From: JBBRCE01 sp038205115
GTDB lineage: Bacteria > Planctomycetota > Planctomycetia > Pirellulales > JBBRCE01
Reading direction: 5' to 3'
Length of the DNA stretch: 64,000 nt
Assembly (NCBI GenBank): GCA_038205115.1
Contig: JBBRCE010000010.1
Span: 56,653 to 120,652, forward strand
In this document: piece by piece, positions 33,827-43,701 of the stretch
Layout: every line of letters starts with the position of its first letter
Position numbering within the stretch: the first letter of the stretch is position 1
Made by a program: the position numbers and the translations under genes
The notes under the pieces: generated by a model
Seen by the model: only the letters and a program-made list of their open reading frames with translations
Databases searched by the model: none
Told to the model about the DNA's origin: nothing

Positions 33827-36097
33827 TTACGCAGTTCGTTGGTCGGGGTATTTTACCCGACCATGATAGACTGCGGTGAGCGATTTGACCAAACTTTCTT
33901 CGACCGTGTGCAATTCTTGCAATGTAAGCCCGCTCTCGTCAAATTGGCCATCAAGCAGGCGCTTCATCATCAGGTCATGAACTAAGCCTTCGATTCTCGC
34001 CGGCGTAGGCCCAACCAGCGTGCGGCAAGCGCTCTCGACGGCGTCAGCCAGCATCAATACGCCGGCTTCCTTGGATTGCGGTTTGGGCCCTGGGTAACGG
34101 AACGAACTTTCCTGCACGGCGGTGCCGTGCGGGTCAGCCTCGGACTGCATGTTGGCGCGATGGTAAAAATACTCGACTAGCGTGGTCCCGTGATGCTGCA
34201 AAATAAAATCCACGATCGGCGGTGGCAAATGGTGTTGCCGCGCCAAGTCCGCGCCGTCTTTGATGTGCGCAATAATAATCAGCGTGCTCATGGTAGGCAC
34301 CAGCGTCTCGTGACGATTTCCGCCAACACCCTGATTTTCTGCAAAGTACTGGGGCTTGAGCATCTTGCCGATGTCGTGAAAATACGCGCCCACGCGGACC
34401 AATAGGCCTCGAGCGCCGATGCTCTCGGCGGCCGCTTCGGCAATTGATGCCACGTTAATGCTGTGGTTATAGGTGCCTGGCGCGCGACGCACGAGTTCTT
34501 GCAGCAGGGGATGAGCGACGTCTCCCAACTCCAGCAGGCTGATATCCGTCAACACGTTGAACATTTTTTCGATGAATGGCAACAAACCAGTCATCAAAAA
34601 TCCGGCCACCACCGCCCACATGCCCACGCGACCTGCATCTTTGAGTAGTTCGAAGTGATTGCTGTCCAAAGGCTGCCGATCGAGAATGCCCACGCCCACC
34701 GCGGTGAGCGAAACCACCACGCCGGAACACAAACCCACGTAGATCAGCTTACTGCGACTCCGGATCCGATCCATCAGCAAAATTGCCGAAGAAACGCCGC
34801 TCAGCAAAATGACAAACTCGGCCAGTCCCTGCCCAATACCAATCACCACGATCAGCGCTACGGCAGCGGAGAGTAGTAACGCCAACTCTTGCTGGTAGGC
34901 AATCGCCACCGTCATTCCAAACAAAAGCAAGGGGATCAGTTCCGCTCGGAATTCATCGCGAGACGCAACCAGGCACACGGCCACTGTAGTGACGATCGCC
35001 GCCAAAATGGCAAACCGCCGCATGCTGGCGAAAAGTCGCGGGACGCGATGCGCCACGTAAATCCCGCAAAGAATGCCCAACGCGGCAAACATGCCCATCA
35101 CGGCGGAGGATCGCACCGCCCGCTGCCAGAACGTGAGCTGCGCGAGTTCGGCGTTGTATTCATCACGAAGTAGCGAAATTTCGGGTTCGCCCAGCGGTTG
35201 GCCCGCTTTGGCTAACGGCTTGCCTTTCTCGTGCCTGACTTCCTGCTTAACGACACGGGCGGCGGCGTCGTCTTTCTCTTTGTTCGTCAATTCCTCGTCG
35301 ATATCGAGCGTATTGAGATTCTTGAGTTTAGGCTCCAGCCAGGCAACGACGCGATCGAAAACTTCCGGCGGCGCGATCTCGGGCTCTTTACGCAAGCGAT
35401 TCTTGAGTTGAGCGATCGCTTCTCCACTTTGAACATCCACAAGTTTGACGGCAATGGGCCATTTGGCATCGCCTTTGGGATGCACCTGGATCACGAACTG
35501 GTTGCCTTGATCGTGGCCCTGCTTGAGCTCTTTGAGGATTCCGTTTTTCTCGATGTCCGCAAAGGCGTGTTTTAGCGCACTCTCAAACGAATCCAGTTTC
35601 TCGTCGTTGGCCAGGTCTTCTCGCATCCGCGAGAGTTCTTCGGCATCGGGCCGCTTTTCGCCAGGCAGCAGGAACTCGTTCCAGATTTCCGAGTCCAATT
35701 CTTCCACTTTCGCGGCGTCGCGCATTGCCACGACTTTGTTTCGCAAAGCGCCGCGCATGTTGATCAGCGGCGTGGCATCTTGGCTATAAACGTACTGGAC
35801 GGCATTCCTAGCCTTTTCTTTCTCGTTGGCCAATTCCTCATTTTCTTTTTGCGGACGCCGGAAATCCAGGCGGGCAATAATGTCGCGCGAGGGAATATAG
35901 CCGGTGCGGTACGAAAATGGCGGCGCCCAGCCGCTAATTAGCCCCCACATGATCACGCCAGCCAGCAGAGCCAGCCCAATCCGCATCAATACGGACCCGT
36001 GGCGAAGGTATTCCAGCGAACGCTCCCAGCGGTTAGGCGGCAATTCAATTGACGCCACGCGCTGTGAGCGAGTTCGTTTTTGACCTCCGTTAGCCAT
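33827..36097 (-). CDS. pgpH: Membrane HD-domain phosphodiesterase, PgpH/YqfF type
   Basis: The 756-residue protein has an N-terminal membrane helix, a long charged extracytoplasmic region (about 65-320, 7TMR-HDED type), several helices (about 325-520) and an HD phosphohydrolase domain. The HD domain begins HSINVASIAEAAAES near residue 545 and has FHDIGK near 574, plus the later HIKDG and HHG. PgpH of Listeria is a c-di-AMP phosphodiesterase, so the likely activity is breakdown of c-di-AMP. It lies between phoH and ybeY. A divergent DAC-like protein at 43.7 kb might supply the substrate, but this link is inferred. Confidence 0.87.
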   Translation of the reverse strand: MANGGQKRTRSQRVASIELPPNRWERSLEYLRHGSVLMRIGLALLAGVIMWGLISGWAPPFSYRTGYIPSRDIIARLDFRRPQKENEELANEKEKARNAVQYVYSQDATPLINMRGALRNKVVAMRDAAKVEELDSEIWNEFLLPGEKRPDAEELSRMREDLANDEKLDSFESALKHAFADIEKNGILKELKQGHDQGNQFVIQVHPKGDAKWPIAVKLVDVQSGEAIAQLKNRLRKEPEIAPPEVFDRVVAWLEPKLKNLNTLDIDEELTNKEKDDAAARVVKQEVRHEKGKPLAKAGQPLGEPEISLLRDEYNAELAQLTFWQRAVRSSAVMGMFAALGILCGIYVAHRVPRLFASMRRFAILAAIVTTVAVCLVASRDEFRAELIPLLLFGMTVAIAYQQELALLLSAAVALIVVIGIGQGLAEFVILLSGVSSAILLMDRIRSRSKLIYVGLCSGVVVSLTAVGVGILDRQPLDSNHFELLKDAGRVGMWAVVAGFLMTGLLPFIEKMFNVLTDISLLELGDVAHPLLQELVRRAPGTYNHSINVASIAEAAAESIGARGLLVRVGAYFHDIGKMLKPQYFAENQGVGGNRHETLVPTMSTLIIIAHIKDGADLARQHHLPPPIVDFILQHHGTTLVEYFYHRANMQSEADPHGTAVQESSFRYPGPKPQSKEAGVLMLADAVESACRTLVGPTPARIEGLVHDLMMKRLLDGQFDESGLTLQELHTVEESLVKSLTAVYHGRVKYPDQRTA

Positions 36098-36205
36098 GAT
36101 CGCGGTTTAGCAATATCGGATTGTAGGAATGATTCGCAAGAAAGCGGTTATCCGCCGGTAAAGTCGGGCGAAGCTGGTGTTATGCCGCGACGTTTCAGTT
36201 CCCTA

Positions 36206-37156
36206 TTATGCCTTGTGTTTTCGACGTGTGTCGTCTTCATACGCGCGAACGATATCTTGCACCAAGCGGTGACGCACGATATCGGAATTTCCCAATCGAA
36301 CTTCGGCAAAGCCCTGAATGCCGCGCAGCCGGTCAACCGCATCGACCAAACCACTTTTGGTATGGCTCGGCAGATCGACCTGAGTCGTGTCGCCCGAGAC
36401 GACAATTTTGGAGCCCATGCCCATGCGGGTCAGAAACATTTTCATTTGCGAGACGGTGGTATTCTGAGCCTCATCTAAAATGATAAACGCCTCGTTCAGC
36501 GTACGTCCGCGCATATAGGCGAGCGGAATCATTTCGATGACGTCCATTTCGGTGTACCGCTTGACGGTTTCGAAATCCATCATTTCGCGCAGCGCATCGA
36601 GCAGCGGACGCAGATAGGGATTGATTTTGGCTTGCAAATCGCCCGGCAGAAAACCGAGGCTTTCGCCGGCTTCCACGGCAGGGCGAACCAGCACAATTTT
36701 GCGCATTTGTTCTTGGCGCAATGCGGAGACGGCCATGGCCACCGCCAGGTACGTTTTGCCTGTGCCGGCCGGTCCGGTACAAAACACCAAGTCGGACTGC
36801 GTGATGGCTTTGACAAATGCCGCTTGCCCTGTGGTGCGTGGCCGGACCTGTCGTGAGGCCATCAAACCTTCGATGGGCGGATGCTCGCGGACCGCTTGCC
36901 CTGTGACGCTGGCCAAAATCTGATCGAACTGCTCGGCGGTCACCGCCTGGTGCGAAATTGCTAACTGCTGCAACTGCTCGATGGCGCTGGTGGCTTGCAA
37001 GACGCCAGCTTCGACGCCATGAATATGGATATGCCCATCATTGGCGGCAATGTCGACACCGAGAGCAGTCCGCAGCTTACGTAAGTATTGATCGCGCGGT
37101 CCGAAGATCGACAGTAGAGTCTTCGAATCAACCACCGACAAGATTTTTTCGACCAT
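36206..37156 (-). CDS. phoH: PhoH-like ATPase
   Basis: The 316-residue protein is a PhoH-family P-loop NTPase, thought to be an RNA-associated ATPase, with an N-terminal KH-like region (about 1-95). Walker A is GPAGTGKTYLA (about residues 128-138), Walker B FIILDEAQNT, then MFLTRMGMGSKIVVSGD. The ATG at 37156 is used because the 13 residues upstream do not fit. It heads the minus-strand run phoH-pgpH-ybeY-corC. The 256 bases between this gene and the plsC-like gene contain no supported gene, only a possible promoter. Confidence 0.92.
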   Translation of the reverse strand: MVEKILSVVDSKTLLSIFGPRDQYLRKLRTALGVDIAANDGHIHIHGVEAGVLQATSAIEQLQQLAISHQAVTAEQFDQILASVTGQAVREHPPIEGLMASRQVRPRTTGQAAFVKAITQSDLVFCTGPAGTGKTYLAVAMAVSALRQEQMRKIVLVRPAVEAGESLGFLPGDLQAKINPYLRPLLDALREMMDFETVKRYTEMDVIEMIPLAYMRGRTLNEAFIILDEAQNTTVSQMKMFLTRMGMGSKIVVSGDTTQVDLPSHTKSGLVDAVDRLRGIQGFAEVRLGNSDIVRHRLVQDIVRAYEDDTRRKHKA

Positions 37157-37412
37157 CAACGTTTGCGGCAACCTACCCGGCGGCCACAACCTCAATGAGA
37201 GTGGAGAGAATTCTTTTAATATAGTCCAAACGCCCCTTGCTGCGGTAGACGAATCTGGATTCGGCAGCCGTATACATCGCCAGGCTAGCGACTTGCGGTT
37301 AGCCGTCGAAACGCGTCCGGGCCATTTTGCAGCGAGTTGCCCCCGCAGTCCAGGCGTGCCAAATGCTAAAGTGGGGCGAGCGAAATATCAAAATGGCGAA
37401 TACTTACCGCCC

Positions 37413-38657
37413 TCAACTGCCGGAAATCGCTCTGGCGAGCGGTCCAGCCTCAATGCCAAACATTGCGCATTCTTGCGAGAGCCGCGCCAGCATCTCGCGC
37501 AGTTGCGAGTCGATTGCTTGCATCAGCGGATCTGCCTCGCCTCGTTCTCGGGCGGGATCAACTTCAATTGCCTCGCCGATTTCGATCACCACGTGCATGG
37601 GATTGTGCGGCTGGGCAACATCGTTGAGATCTTCTTCGAACCGCTCGACCGTTTCCAAATATCTGTCGACCGAAGGAAAAGCGCGAATGTATTCGGGCGG
37701 GTACCAACTGAGCTGCTGGGCGAGGTACATGTCAGATAGTTGCCGCCAACGCTGGTCTTTTTCATCCGGCGTGAGTTCTTTTTTGACCAGATCGGGCACG
37801 ATCGCCGTTCGCAGTCGCTTGACCCGTGCGACAACCGTACCGTTGTGCAGACCGCCCGCCCACTGGACCTCCAGCGGCATCAAGAGGTGGTCGATCAAGC
37901 CGGCAAGACGCTTGTAGATGTCGCCCGGTTGCGGCGCCCCGAGATATTCAATTTCTTTAAGCGTCAGCAACGCCTGCCCAACGGTGTAAATTCGATCGAG
38001 TAGCGGCAATTGCTTGCGAGGCGCCCAAGAGAGGCGGGTCTCGATGGCGTCCAAAACCGAATCCACGGCGGTGTGCAGATCTCCGCGAAACAGATATCGA
38101 ATTCCCACAGGATGCACCACCACTTTGCCCGGCGTGGGCAATTTCGCCCGTTTCTTGGCAGCACTTCGGGCAATGAGCGAAACGCCCTCCATCAAGTTCG
38201 ACAGTGAATCATTGCAACGATTGATAACGCCTTCCGGAAAAATAATCACCGGTCGATCGGCGTCGGCCAATTTATCCACCGCGGTGTTCACGGCCAGACG
38301 ATCCATGCCCTCGCGATAAACGCTAAAGCCGCCGAGCCTTCGCGCAAAAAAGCGATCCCAACGGTTTTGCATGAAAACATGCCAACTGGCCATGGCATAC
38401 ATGGATGTCTTGGCGTGGCGAGAAACCAGGCCCATCACCATCGGGTCGGCCGGGCGGCAATGATTGGGCGTGAGCAAAACTCCGTGACCTGCGTCGATCG
38501 ACGCTCGTAACCGCTGCGCATGGCGAACATCGGAAGAAACGATGCCGTATTTTTTTCGCAAATGCGAATCGAGCATCACCTCCAGTACCCACGGCCAAAT
38601 TCGACTCCGAATGGGCGGGACAAACTCGTAGGGTTGATCGAAAACGATTTTTTGCAT
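37413..38657 (-). CDS. PlsC-type lysophospholipid acyltransferase-like protein
   Basis: The 414-residue protein has the PlsC acyltransferase motifs: NHCRPADP at residues 65-72 (the NHxxxxD catalytic motif, His66 and Asp71) and FPEG near residue 140, preceded by SVYREGMDRL. These enzymes acylate glycerophosphate or glycolipids at the membrane. The C-terminal 200 residues are an extra region with no strong family match, so this is longer than typical PlsC. The substrate is unknown. Confidence 0.8.
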   Translation of the reverse strand: MQKIVFDQPYEFVPPIRSRIWPWVLEVMLDSHLRKKYGIVSSDVRHAQRLRASIDAGHGVLLTPNHCRPADPMVMGLVSRHAKTSMYAMASWHVFMQNRWDRFFARRLGGFSVYREGMDRLAVNTAVDKLADADRPVIIFPEGVINRCNDSLSNLMEGVSLIARSAAKKRAKLPTPGKVVVHPVGIRYLFRGDLHTAVDSVLDAIETRLSWAPRKQLPLLDRIYTVGQALLTLKEIEYLGAPQPGDIYKRLAGLIDHLLMPLEVQWAGGLHNGTVVARVKRLRTAIVPDLVKKELTPDEKDQRWRQLSDMYLAQQLSWYPPEYIRAFPSVDRYLETVERFEEDLNDVAQPHNPMHVVIEIGEAIEVDPARERGEADPLMQAIDSQLREMLARLSQECAMFGIEAGPLARAISGS

Positions 38658-38784
38658 TAACTCAAACAGCCGAAGCGCGGGGCGACATGGTTCGTGGATT
38701 GTGCAGGGAGAAGTCCGACGCCGAAAGCAATGACTTTAACGTGAGTAGCGGAACAGGAATTGTTTCACTGTTGCCCGCGATGAC

Positions 38785-39279
38785 TCAGGCGAAGATCGGG
38801 CTGTATCCCAGCGCGCGACGCGCGACCGTCATCTGGCCGGCATGCAGTCCTTCGTGCCAAATGGATAATTCGAACATCGATGCCAAGTCCGAAAACATCG
38901 GCGGGCTGCCCGAAGGAACTGGTTTGCTGAGATCCGCCTCGCTCATGCGATCCAGCACCGCCAAAAACGTCTGCCGACGCTCGCGCATAATTTCCAGCAG
39001 TTCGGTCGGCGGCACATTGTCAGCCAAACTTGCGCTCGGCGTCGATTTAACGCCGTACTTGGCTTCCAGATCGGGCTGACTTCGATGATCGGCGGGCGAA
39101 AGGATTCGCAACATCATGTTATCCACCACCGCCATATGCCCGACGAACCACAGCGCGTGATTGACGCCCGGCGCCACCTGAAACATCCACTGTTCTGGCG
39201 TTTGAAATGCCGTCAGCCAGCTTTCACTCGCTTTGCGAACGGCCTCAAGTCGAGCCTTTAAACGGGGCTGCAAATCCAT
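38785..39279 (-). CDS. DinB-like four-helix protein
   Basis: The 164-residue protein has the DinB/DUF664 pattern of four helices with a metal site. His57 in NHALWFVGHMAVVDNMMLRIL and IWHEGLHAGQMTVARRALG supply the usual histidines. DinB-fold proteins are metal-dependent hydrolases or thiol-S-transferases. The ATG at 39279 is used over an upstream frame that lacks homology. Divergent promoters with the giant LRR gene probably lie in the 204 bases upstream. Confidence 0.75.
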   Translation of the reverse strand: MDLQPRLKARLEAVRKASESWLTAFQTPEQWMFQVAPGVNHALWFVGHMAVVDNMMLRILSPADHRSQPDLEAKYGVKSTPSASLADNVPPTELLEIMRERRQTFLAVLDRMSEADLSKPVPSGSPPMFSDLASMFELSIWHEGLHAGQMTVARRALGYSPIFA

Positions 39280-39483
39280 CGGTATCGACCTCGAAAGACA
39301 CACGTTGAAACAATGCGAGATCGTACCAAAACCGCGACCAAGATGCGAACACCCCTGCGACTCAAGCCACGATCGAGTTGCCACCTAACCAACGACCAAG
39401 ACTTGAAGCACAGCTACACCGCGGGTAAATTAGGTTTGTCGGGTGCGGACTGCCCAAATTCCGTGCGATATGGAGTGCCGCAG

Positions 39484-42400
39484 ATGACGGACCGATTTGA
39501 TGCCTACCATAAATGGTTAGGCATTCTTCCCAAAGACCAGCCCGCCAACGCGTATCGGCTGCTAGGGCTGGAGTTGTTCGAAGCGGATCGCGACGCAATC
39601 GCACATGCCGCCGACCGTCAGATGGCGCATGTCCGAACTTTTCAGAATGGACCGCATGCTGCCGAGTCTCAGCAACTGCTGAATCAGCTATCGGCCGCGC
39701 GGTTGCTGCTGCTGGATATCGGGCGCAAAGCCGATTATGACTGGCGGTTGCGCGAAGCCGTTCAGGCAAAGTTGGCAATTCACTCTGCGCTGCCGCCGCA
39801 GGTTCCGCCCAAGTCCGCTCCGCCACCGCCCGCCGTCGCTCGCGGGCAACCTCGCACTTCCTCGATCGTACAAAGCCTTGGGCGTGGCGAAGGACCACCC
39901 CCGCCGCCGGTCGTCAAGGACGACGAGATTTCCGTCCTGGATGAGCTAGACGAAATTGTCCACATCGCTGCGAATTCGTCGCTGCATCGTTCACGAATTC
40001 GCAGCGGCCGTTCCGGAATTAGCGGTGGCCGGCCGCCAGCCGATTCTCGCCAGCCGCTTGGGTCGGCCGATCAGGCGACTCTGCACAGCATGCTGGGCGA
40101 CGCTCCACCGCGCCGCGCAGTGCCGAAGATTCTCGATTTTACGGCGCACCCAAAAATTTGGTCGGTCTTTGTTTTATTCGCGATCTCACTTTCGGCATTG
40201 AGCGGCGCAATGGCGGCCAAGTTCTGGCCTAAGCAGACCCGGCTGGCTGCATTTAGCGACACGCCGATCGAAACGGCAAAACCTTTTGAAGACACGAAAT
40301 TGCCGCTCCGGCAGTTGGCCAAATCGATTCGTGAGTGGGGCGGATCATATTCGATCGACAACAGTCAGCCCGAGCAACCTATCGTGGGCGTGAAGCTCGG
40401 CTTGGCAAAACTCGACGCCGAGCGCTTCCAACAACTCGCGCAGCTCACATCGCTCAAGTCGTTGGATTGTGCCATTGTGGGCATGCGTGACTCTTGGCTC
40501 GACGGCATCTCGGGTCTGGGCAAATTGGAAAACCTCGATCTTTCGTCGAACGATAAACTCTCTGACGCCGGATTGACGTTCCTGGAGCCGCTGAAGAACC
40601 TCAAAGAACTCAACCTCCGCAATACGAGTGTCACGTTGGCGGGCGTCCAAAAGTTACAGGCGAAGTTGCCGCAACTGTCCGTCATTGATGCCGCCGGAGA
40701 GAGGCACCGCGCGGGCGAACTTTCGCGTGAGCAAGCGATCGCCCAGTTGCGGCTTCGCGCGACGATGCTCGATGGTTCGTCGGCCAATCTGAATCGGCTA
40801 AGCGCCCCGTTGGACGACGAAGAAATGAACTGCCTGACGCCTTTTCCGGAATTGGTTGCGGCGGATTTTCGCGGCGGAAAGATTCGTGGCCCTGGTTTGC
40901 AGCACTTGCATTCCGACAAGAACCTCACGACTTTGGGCCTGCAGTTTTGCCCACTCGATGATGCCGAGCTCAAACCGCTGGCGCGTTTCGAGCAGCTCGT
41001 GCAGCTCGACTTGGGTGACACTCCCATCACGGATCAAGCGCTGCAGTTCCTTACGCCGCTGAAGCAACTGCAGCGACTTTCGCTTAACGAAACGCGCATC
41101 ACAGACGCCGCGATGACGCCGCTGGCCGAGTTGACCGCGCTGCGTGAAGTTTATCTGCGTCACACGAAGATTAGCGACACCGGTCTCAATCAACTCTTGA
41201 CGCTGGCCGAGTTGCAGAAGCTCGATCTCTCGAACACAGAGGTCACCGACAACGGAGTAAGACTGTTGGCTGCACTGAAACAATTGACGCTGCTCGACCT
41301 CTCCGGCGATAGCGTCAGTGTGGCGGCCGTCAATGAGTTGCGACAAAAACTGCCGAGCTTGATTGTCGTTGGTCCGCAGAATTCGCCTGCCGACGAACCA
41401 GCATATCCCGCGGCGCAAGGACCAACCGCCGATTGGCTGGCCAGGCTCGATCCTGGAAAGCCCATCATCGAAAACTCTGTTCGCGGCAGTTGGACCAAGA
41501 CCAGCGACGGAATCCTGTCCGCAGCCACAAGGACGGCCTACTTCGCGTGCGGCATTCCGACCAAGCAGTACGACCTCGAAGTCACCGTGACTCGCAAAGA
41601 AGGCAACAGCGGTCTAACGTTGATCTTTCCGATCGTTGGGCAAATGGCGTCATTAACCGTGGATGCGGACCATGGTCGATCAACTTACCTAGAGTCGGTG
41701 GCCGGCAATCCGTTTCCGTCGTCCTTCGGTGCCACGTGCAGGCCACACCTGCTGCCGGGCGATGCGCCGCACAACTTGATCTTGCGCGTGCGAGATCATG
41801 GGGTGTGTCTTTTTTGCGATGGGCATCGGGTCTTGCAATGGACCGGTGACGTTCAGCAGTTGAGCCTGCCCAACATTTGGGATGGCGCGGCAAAAACGTA
41901 CGTGAGCATTGCTGCGACAAAAACCAGTTATGAATTCACCAAGATCGAAGTCCGCCCACTCGGTTTGGATCCGCCGACGGCGCCAGAGATGAAACCGCCC
42001 GTTCCGCCTAAGATAATCGTGCGTCGTGCCGTTCCTGACGAAAAGGCGCTGCTACGCGCCAAGGCCGAAGTGCAGTCGATTTACCAAAGCGACCTGACGA
42101 AAGCGGTAACCGCCAATGCGCGCGCCGCTTTGGCCGAGATGCTCGTTAAGCGCGCTGCGGAAATCGAAGATAAGCCGGCCCTGCGATATGCGTTGTTGAG
42201 CAATGCGGGCGAGTTGGCGCTGTTGGCGCGCACGCCGCAGATGATGAGCAAAATCGCCGACCAGATGGCCGAGGACTTTCAGGTTTCGGCGGCGGTTGTC
42301 AAAGCGAATTGGTTACTGCCATTTTTGAATTCGGCCGACGCCAATAAAGGCGGCGTGACCATACACGTCAAGGCGGCGCTGACGGTCGCCGAGGAACTTC

Positions 42401-42936
42401 TCGAACTCGAGCAAACATCCCTGGCTCAATCGCTCGTCGATCGCTCGCAAGAATTGGCGGCGGATGTGATCGGTCGGCAGTTGCATCTTGACATCGATCA
42501 AATGGCGGCGCGCGTGAGTGTCTGTCAGCGTCGTCGTAAATCGGCAACCCAAGCACTAGAGACGCTGAAGACATCTCCGGCGGATGCCGATGCGAATCTG
42601 GCCGTGGGTCGCTATCTTTGCCTGGTCCGTCATGACTGGAAAACCGGCTTGCCGTATTTAGCCAAGGGCGCGGACGCCAATCTCAAAGTCCTCGCGGAGC
42701 GCGATTTGAAATCTCCTGCCGACGCCAGCGAGCAACTGCAGTTGGCCGACGCCTGGTGGGATTATGCCCCGGCGGCTGAAGAAAATCTGCCGCACGGCGC
42801 AAAACTGCGCGCTCAATTCTGGTATCAGCAGGCGCACGACCGCCTCAAAGCCATTGAACTGGACAAAGCCGATCGGCGGATCGAAGAAGCGCAATCGCTC
42901 TTCAAAAACACCAACGCAGCCGCTGCGAAAAACTGA
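39484..42936 (+). CDS. Giant planctomycete J-like / LRR / lectin-like membrane protein
   Basis: The 1150-residue protein has a mosaic layout. Residues 1-95 form the J-like helical domain common in planctomycetes (YHKWLGILPKDQPANAYRLLGLELFEADRDAI). A Pro-rich linker of about 100 residues follows, then a membrane helix near 225-247. From about 300 to 630 there are leucine-rich repeats, e.g. LQRLSLNETRITDAAMTPLAELTALREVYLRHTKISD. From about 650 to 822 there is a beta-rich concanavalin-like (DUF1080-like) module, and the last 310 residues are mostly helical. The J-like part is probably cytoplasmic, the rest outside. The ATG at 39484 fits the J-like start. Function is unknown; adhesion or surface sensing is a guess. 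Confidence 0.8.
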   Translation: MTDRFDAYHKWLGILPKDQPANAYRLLGLELFEADRDAIAHAADRQMAHVRTFQNGPHAAESQQLLNQLSAARLLLLDIGRKADYDWRLREAVQAKLAIHSALPPQVPPKSAPPPPAVARGQPRTSSIVQSLGRGEGPPPPPVVKDDEISVLDELDEIVHIAANSSLHRSRIRSGRSGISGGRPPADSRQPLGSADQATLHSMLGDAPPRRAVPKILDFTAHPKIWSVFVLFAISLSALSGAMAAKFWPKQTRLAAFSDTPIETAKPFEDTKLPLRQLAKSIREWGGSYSIDNSQPEQPIVGVKLGLAKLDAERFQQLAQLTSLKSLDCAIVGMRDSWLDGISGLGKLENLDLSSNDKLSDAGLTFLEPLKNLKELNLRNTSVTLAGVQKLQAKLPQLSVIDAAGERHRAGELSREQAIAQLRLRATMLDGSSANLNRLSAPLDDEEMNCLTPFPELVAADFRGGKIRGPGLQHLHSDKNLTTLGLQFCPLDDAELKPLARFEQLVQLDLGDTPITDQALQFLTPLKQLQRLSLNETRITDAAMTPLAELTALREVYLRHTKISDTGLNQLLTLAELQKLDLSNTEVTDNGVRLLAALKQLTLLDLSGDSVSVAAVNELRQKLPSLIVVGPQNSPADEPAYPAAQGPTADWLARLDPGKPIIENSVRGSWTKTSDGILSAATRTAYFACGIPTKQYDLEVTVTRKEGNSGLTLIFPIVGQMASLTVDADHGRSTYLESVAGNPFPSSFGATCRPHLLPGDAPHNLILRVRDHGVCLFCDGHRVLQWTGDVQQLSLPNIWDGAAKTYVSIAATKTSYEFTKIEVRPLGLDPPTAPEMKPPVPPKIIVRRAVPDEKALLRAKAEVQSIYQSDLTKAVTANARAALAEMLVKRAAEIEDKPALRYALLSNAGELALLARTPQMMSKIADQMAEDFQVSAAVVKANWLLPFLNSADANKGGVTIHVKAALTVAEELLELEQTSLAQSLVDRSQELAADVIGRQLHLDIDQMAARVSVCQRRRKSATQALETLKTSPADADANLAVGRYLCLVRHDWKTGLPYLAKGADANLKVLAERDLKSPADASEQLQLADAWWDYAPAAEENLPHGAKLRAQFWYQQAHDRLKAIELDKADRRIEEAQSLFKNTNAAAAKN

Positions 42937-43091
42937 GCCTGGCGGCGCGGCGATGCCAGCGTCGCCCTGCTATCGGCCGATCGAATTTTTGCCCGCTTCG
43001 GGAAATCATCGCGAAGGCTTGTCCAACGGCCGATAGTCAAGAAATCAGGGGCCACGGCGCGATCGGATTCGCGCTCTACCGGAGATCAGTT

Positions 43092-43610
43092 ATGTCAGGC
43101 GCAGTCGGCAGTTGTTCCAGTTGCTCGTCCGCCTACGGAATTCAAGCTGCCAATTCGCTTGCACAAGCCAAGCGTACTGCTGGCACAGATGCCGCCGCGA
43201 CTTCTGGCGCTCAAGGCAGCGGAAGCGCGGCTCAAGCGGATCTTTCGCCCATCGGACAATTATTGGCGGCCTTGCAACAGTTGCAAACGCAATCGCCTGC
43301 GCAGTACAGCCAGGTCACTGGCCAAATTGCCAGTCAGATTCAGACTGCGGCGCAACAGGCCGGGCAGACGGGCCAGAATAGCCCGCTCAATCAATTGGCT
43401 AACGCATTTCAGCAGGCCTCGAGCAGTGGCCAATTGCCGAAACTTCATCATCATCATGGCAATCACAACGCGACGACGTACGGCGCAGGCGGTCAATTGA
43501 CGGATTCCGGCTCGACGCAATCTTCGGATGCATCGAGCGCCGCCGGCAGTCAGTTTCAGCAATTGCTCGAAAGCATCACGAGCGAGGTCAACTCGGCGCT
43601 CGCGCAATAA
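43092..43610 (+). CDS. Gln/Ser-rich protein with a His cluster, unknown function
   Basis: The 172-residue protein starts MSGAVGSCSSCSSAYGIQ and is mainly Gln, Ser, Ala and Gly. Around residue 117 it has HHHHGNH, a cluster that could bind metal. The part LLAALQQLQTQSPAQYSQVTGQIASQIQ looks helical. Similar short proteins occur next to unrelated genes in other soil bacteria, but I assign no family. No signal peptide is visible. Confidence 0.6.
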   Translation: MSGAVGSCSSCSSAYGIQAANSLAQAKRTAGTDAAATSGAQGSGSAAQADLSPIGQLLAALQQLQTQSPAQYSQVTGQIASQIQTAAQQAGQTGQNSPLNQLANAFQQASSSGQLPKLHHHHGNHNATTYGAGGQLTDSGSTQSSDASSAAGSQFQQLLESITSEVNSALAQ

Positions 43611-43701
43611 CGGCTCGCGACATTACTGCGACGCGTTGCCGCCGCGCGCCGCGGAGAAACGCCTATTGGGCGATGGTCGAATCTCGGCTATCATCGCACG
43701 T

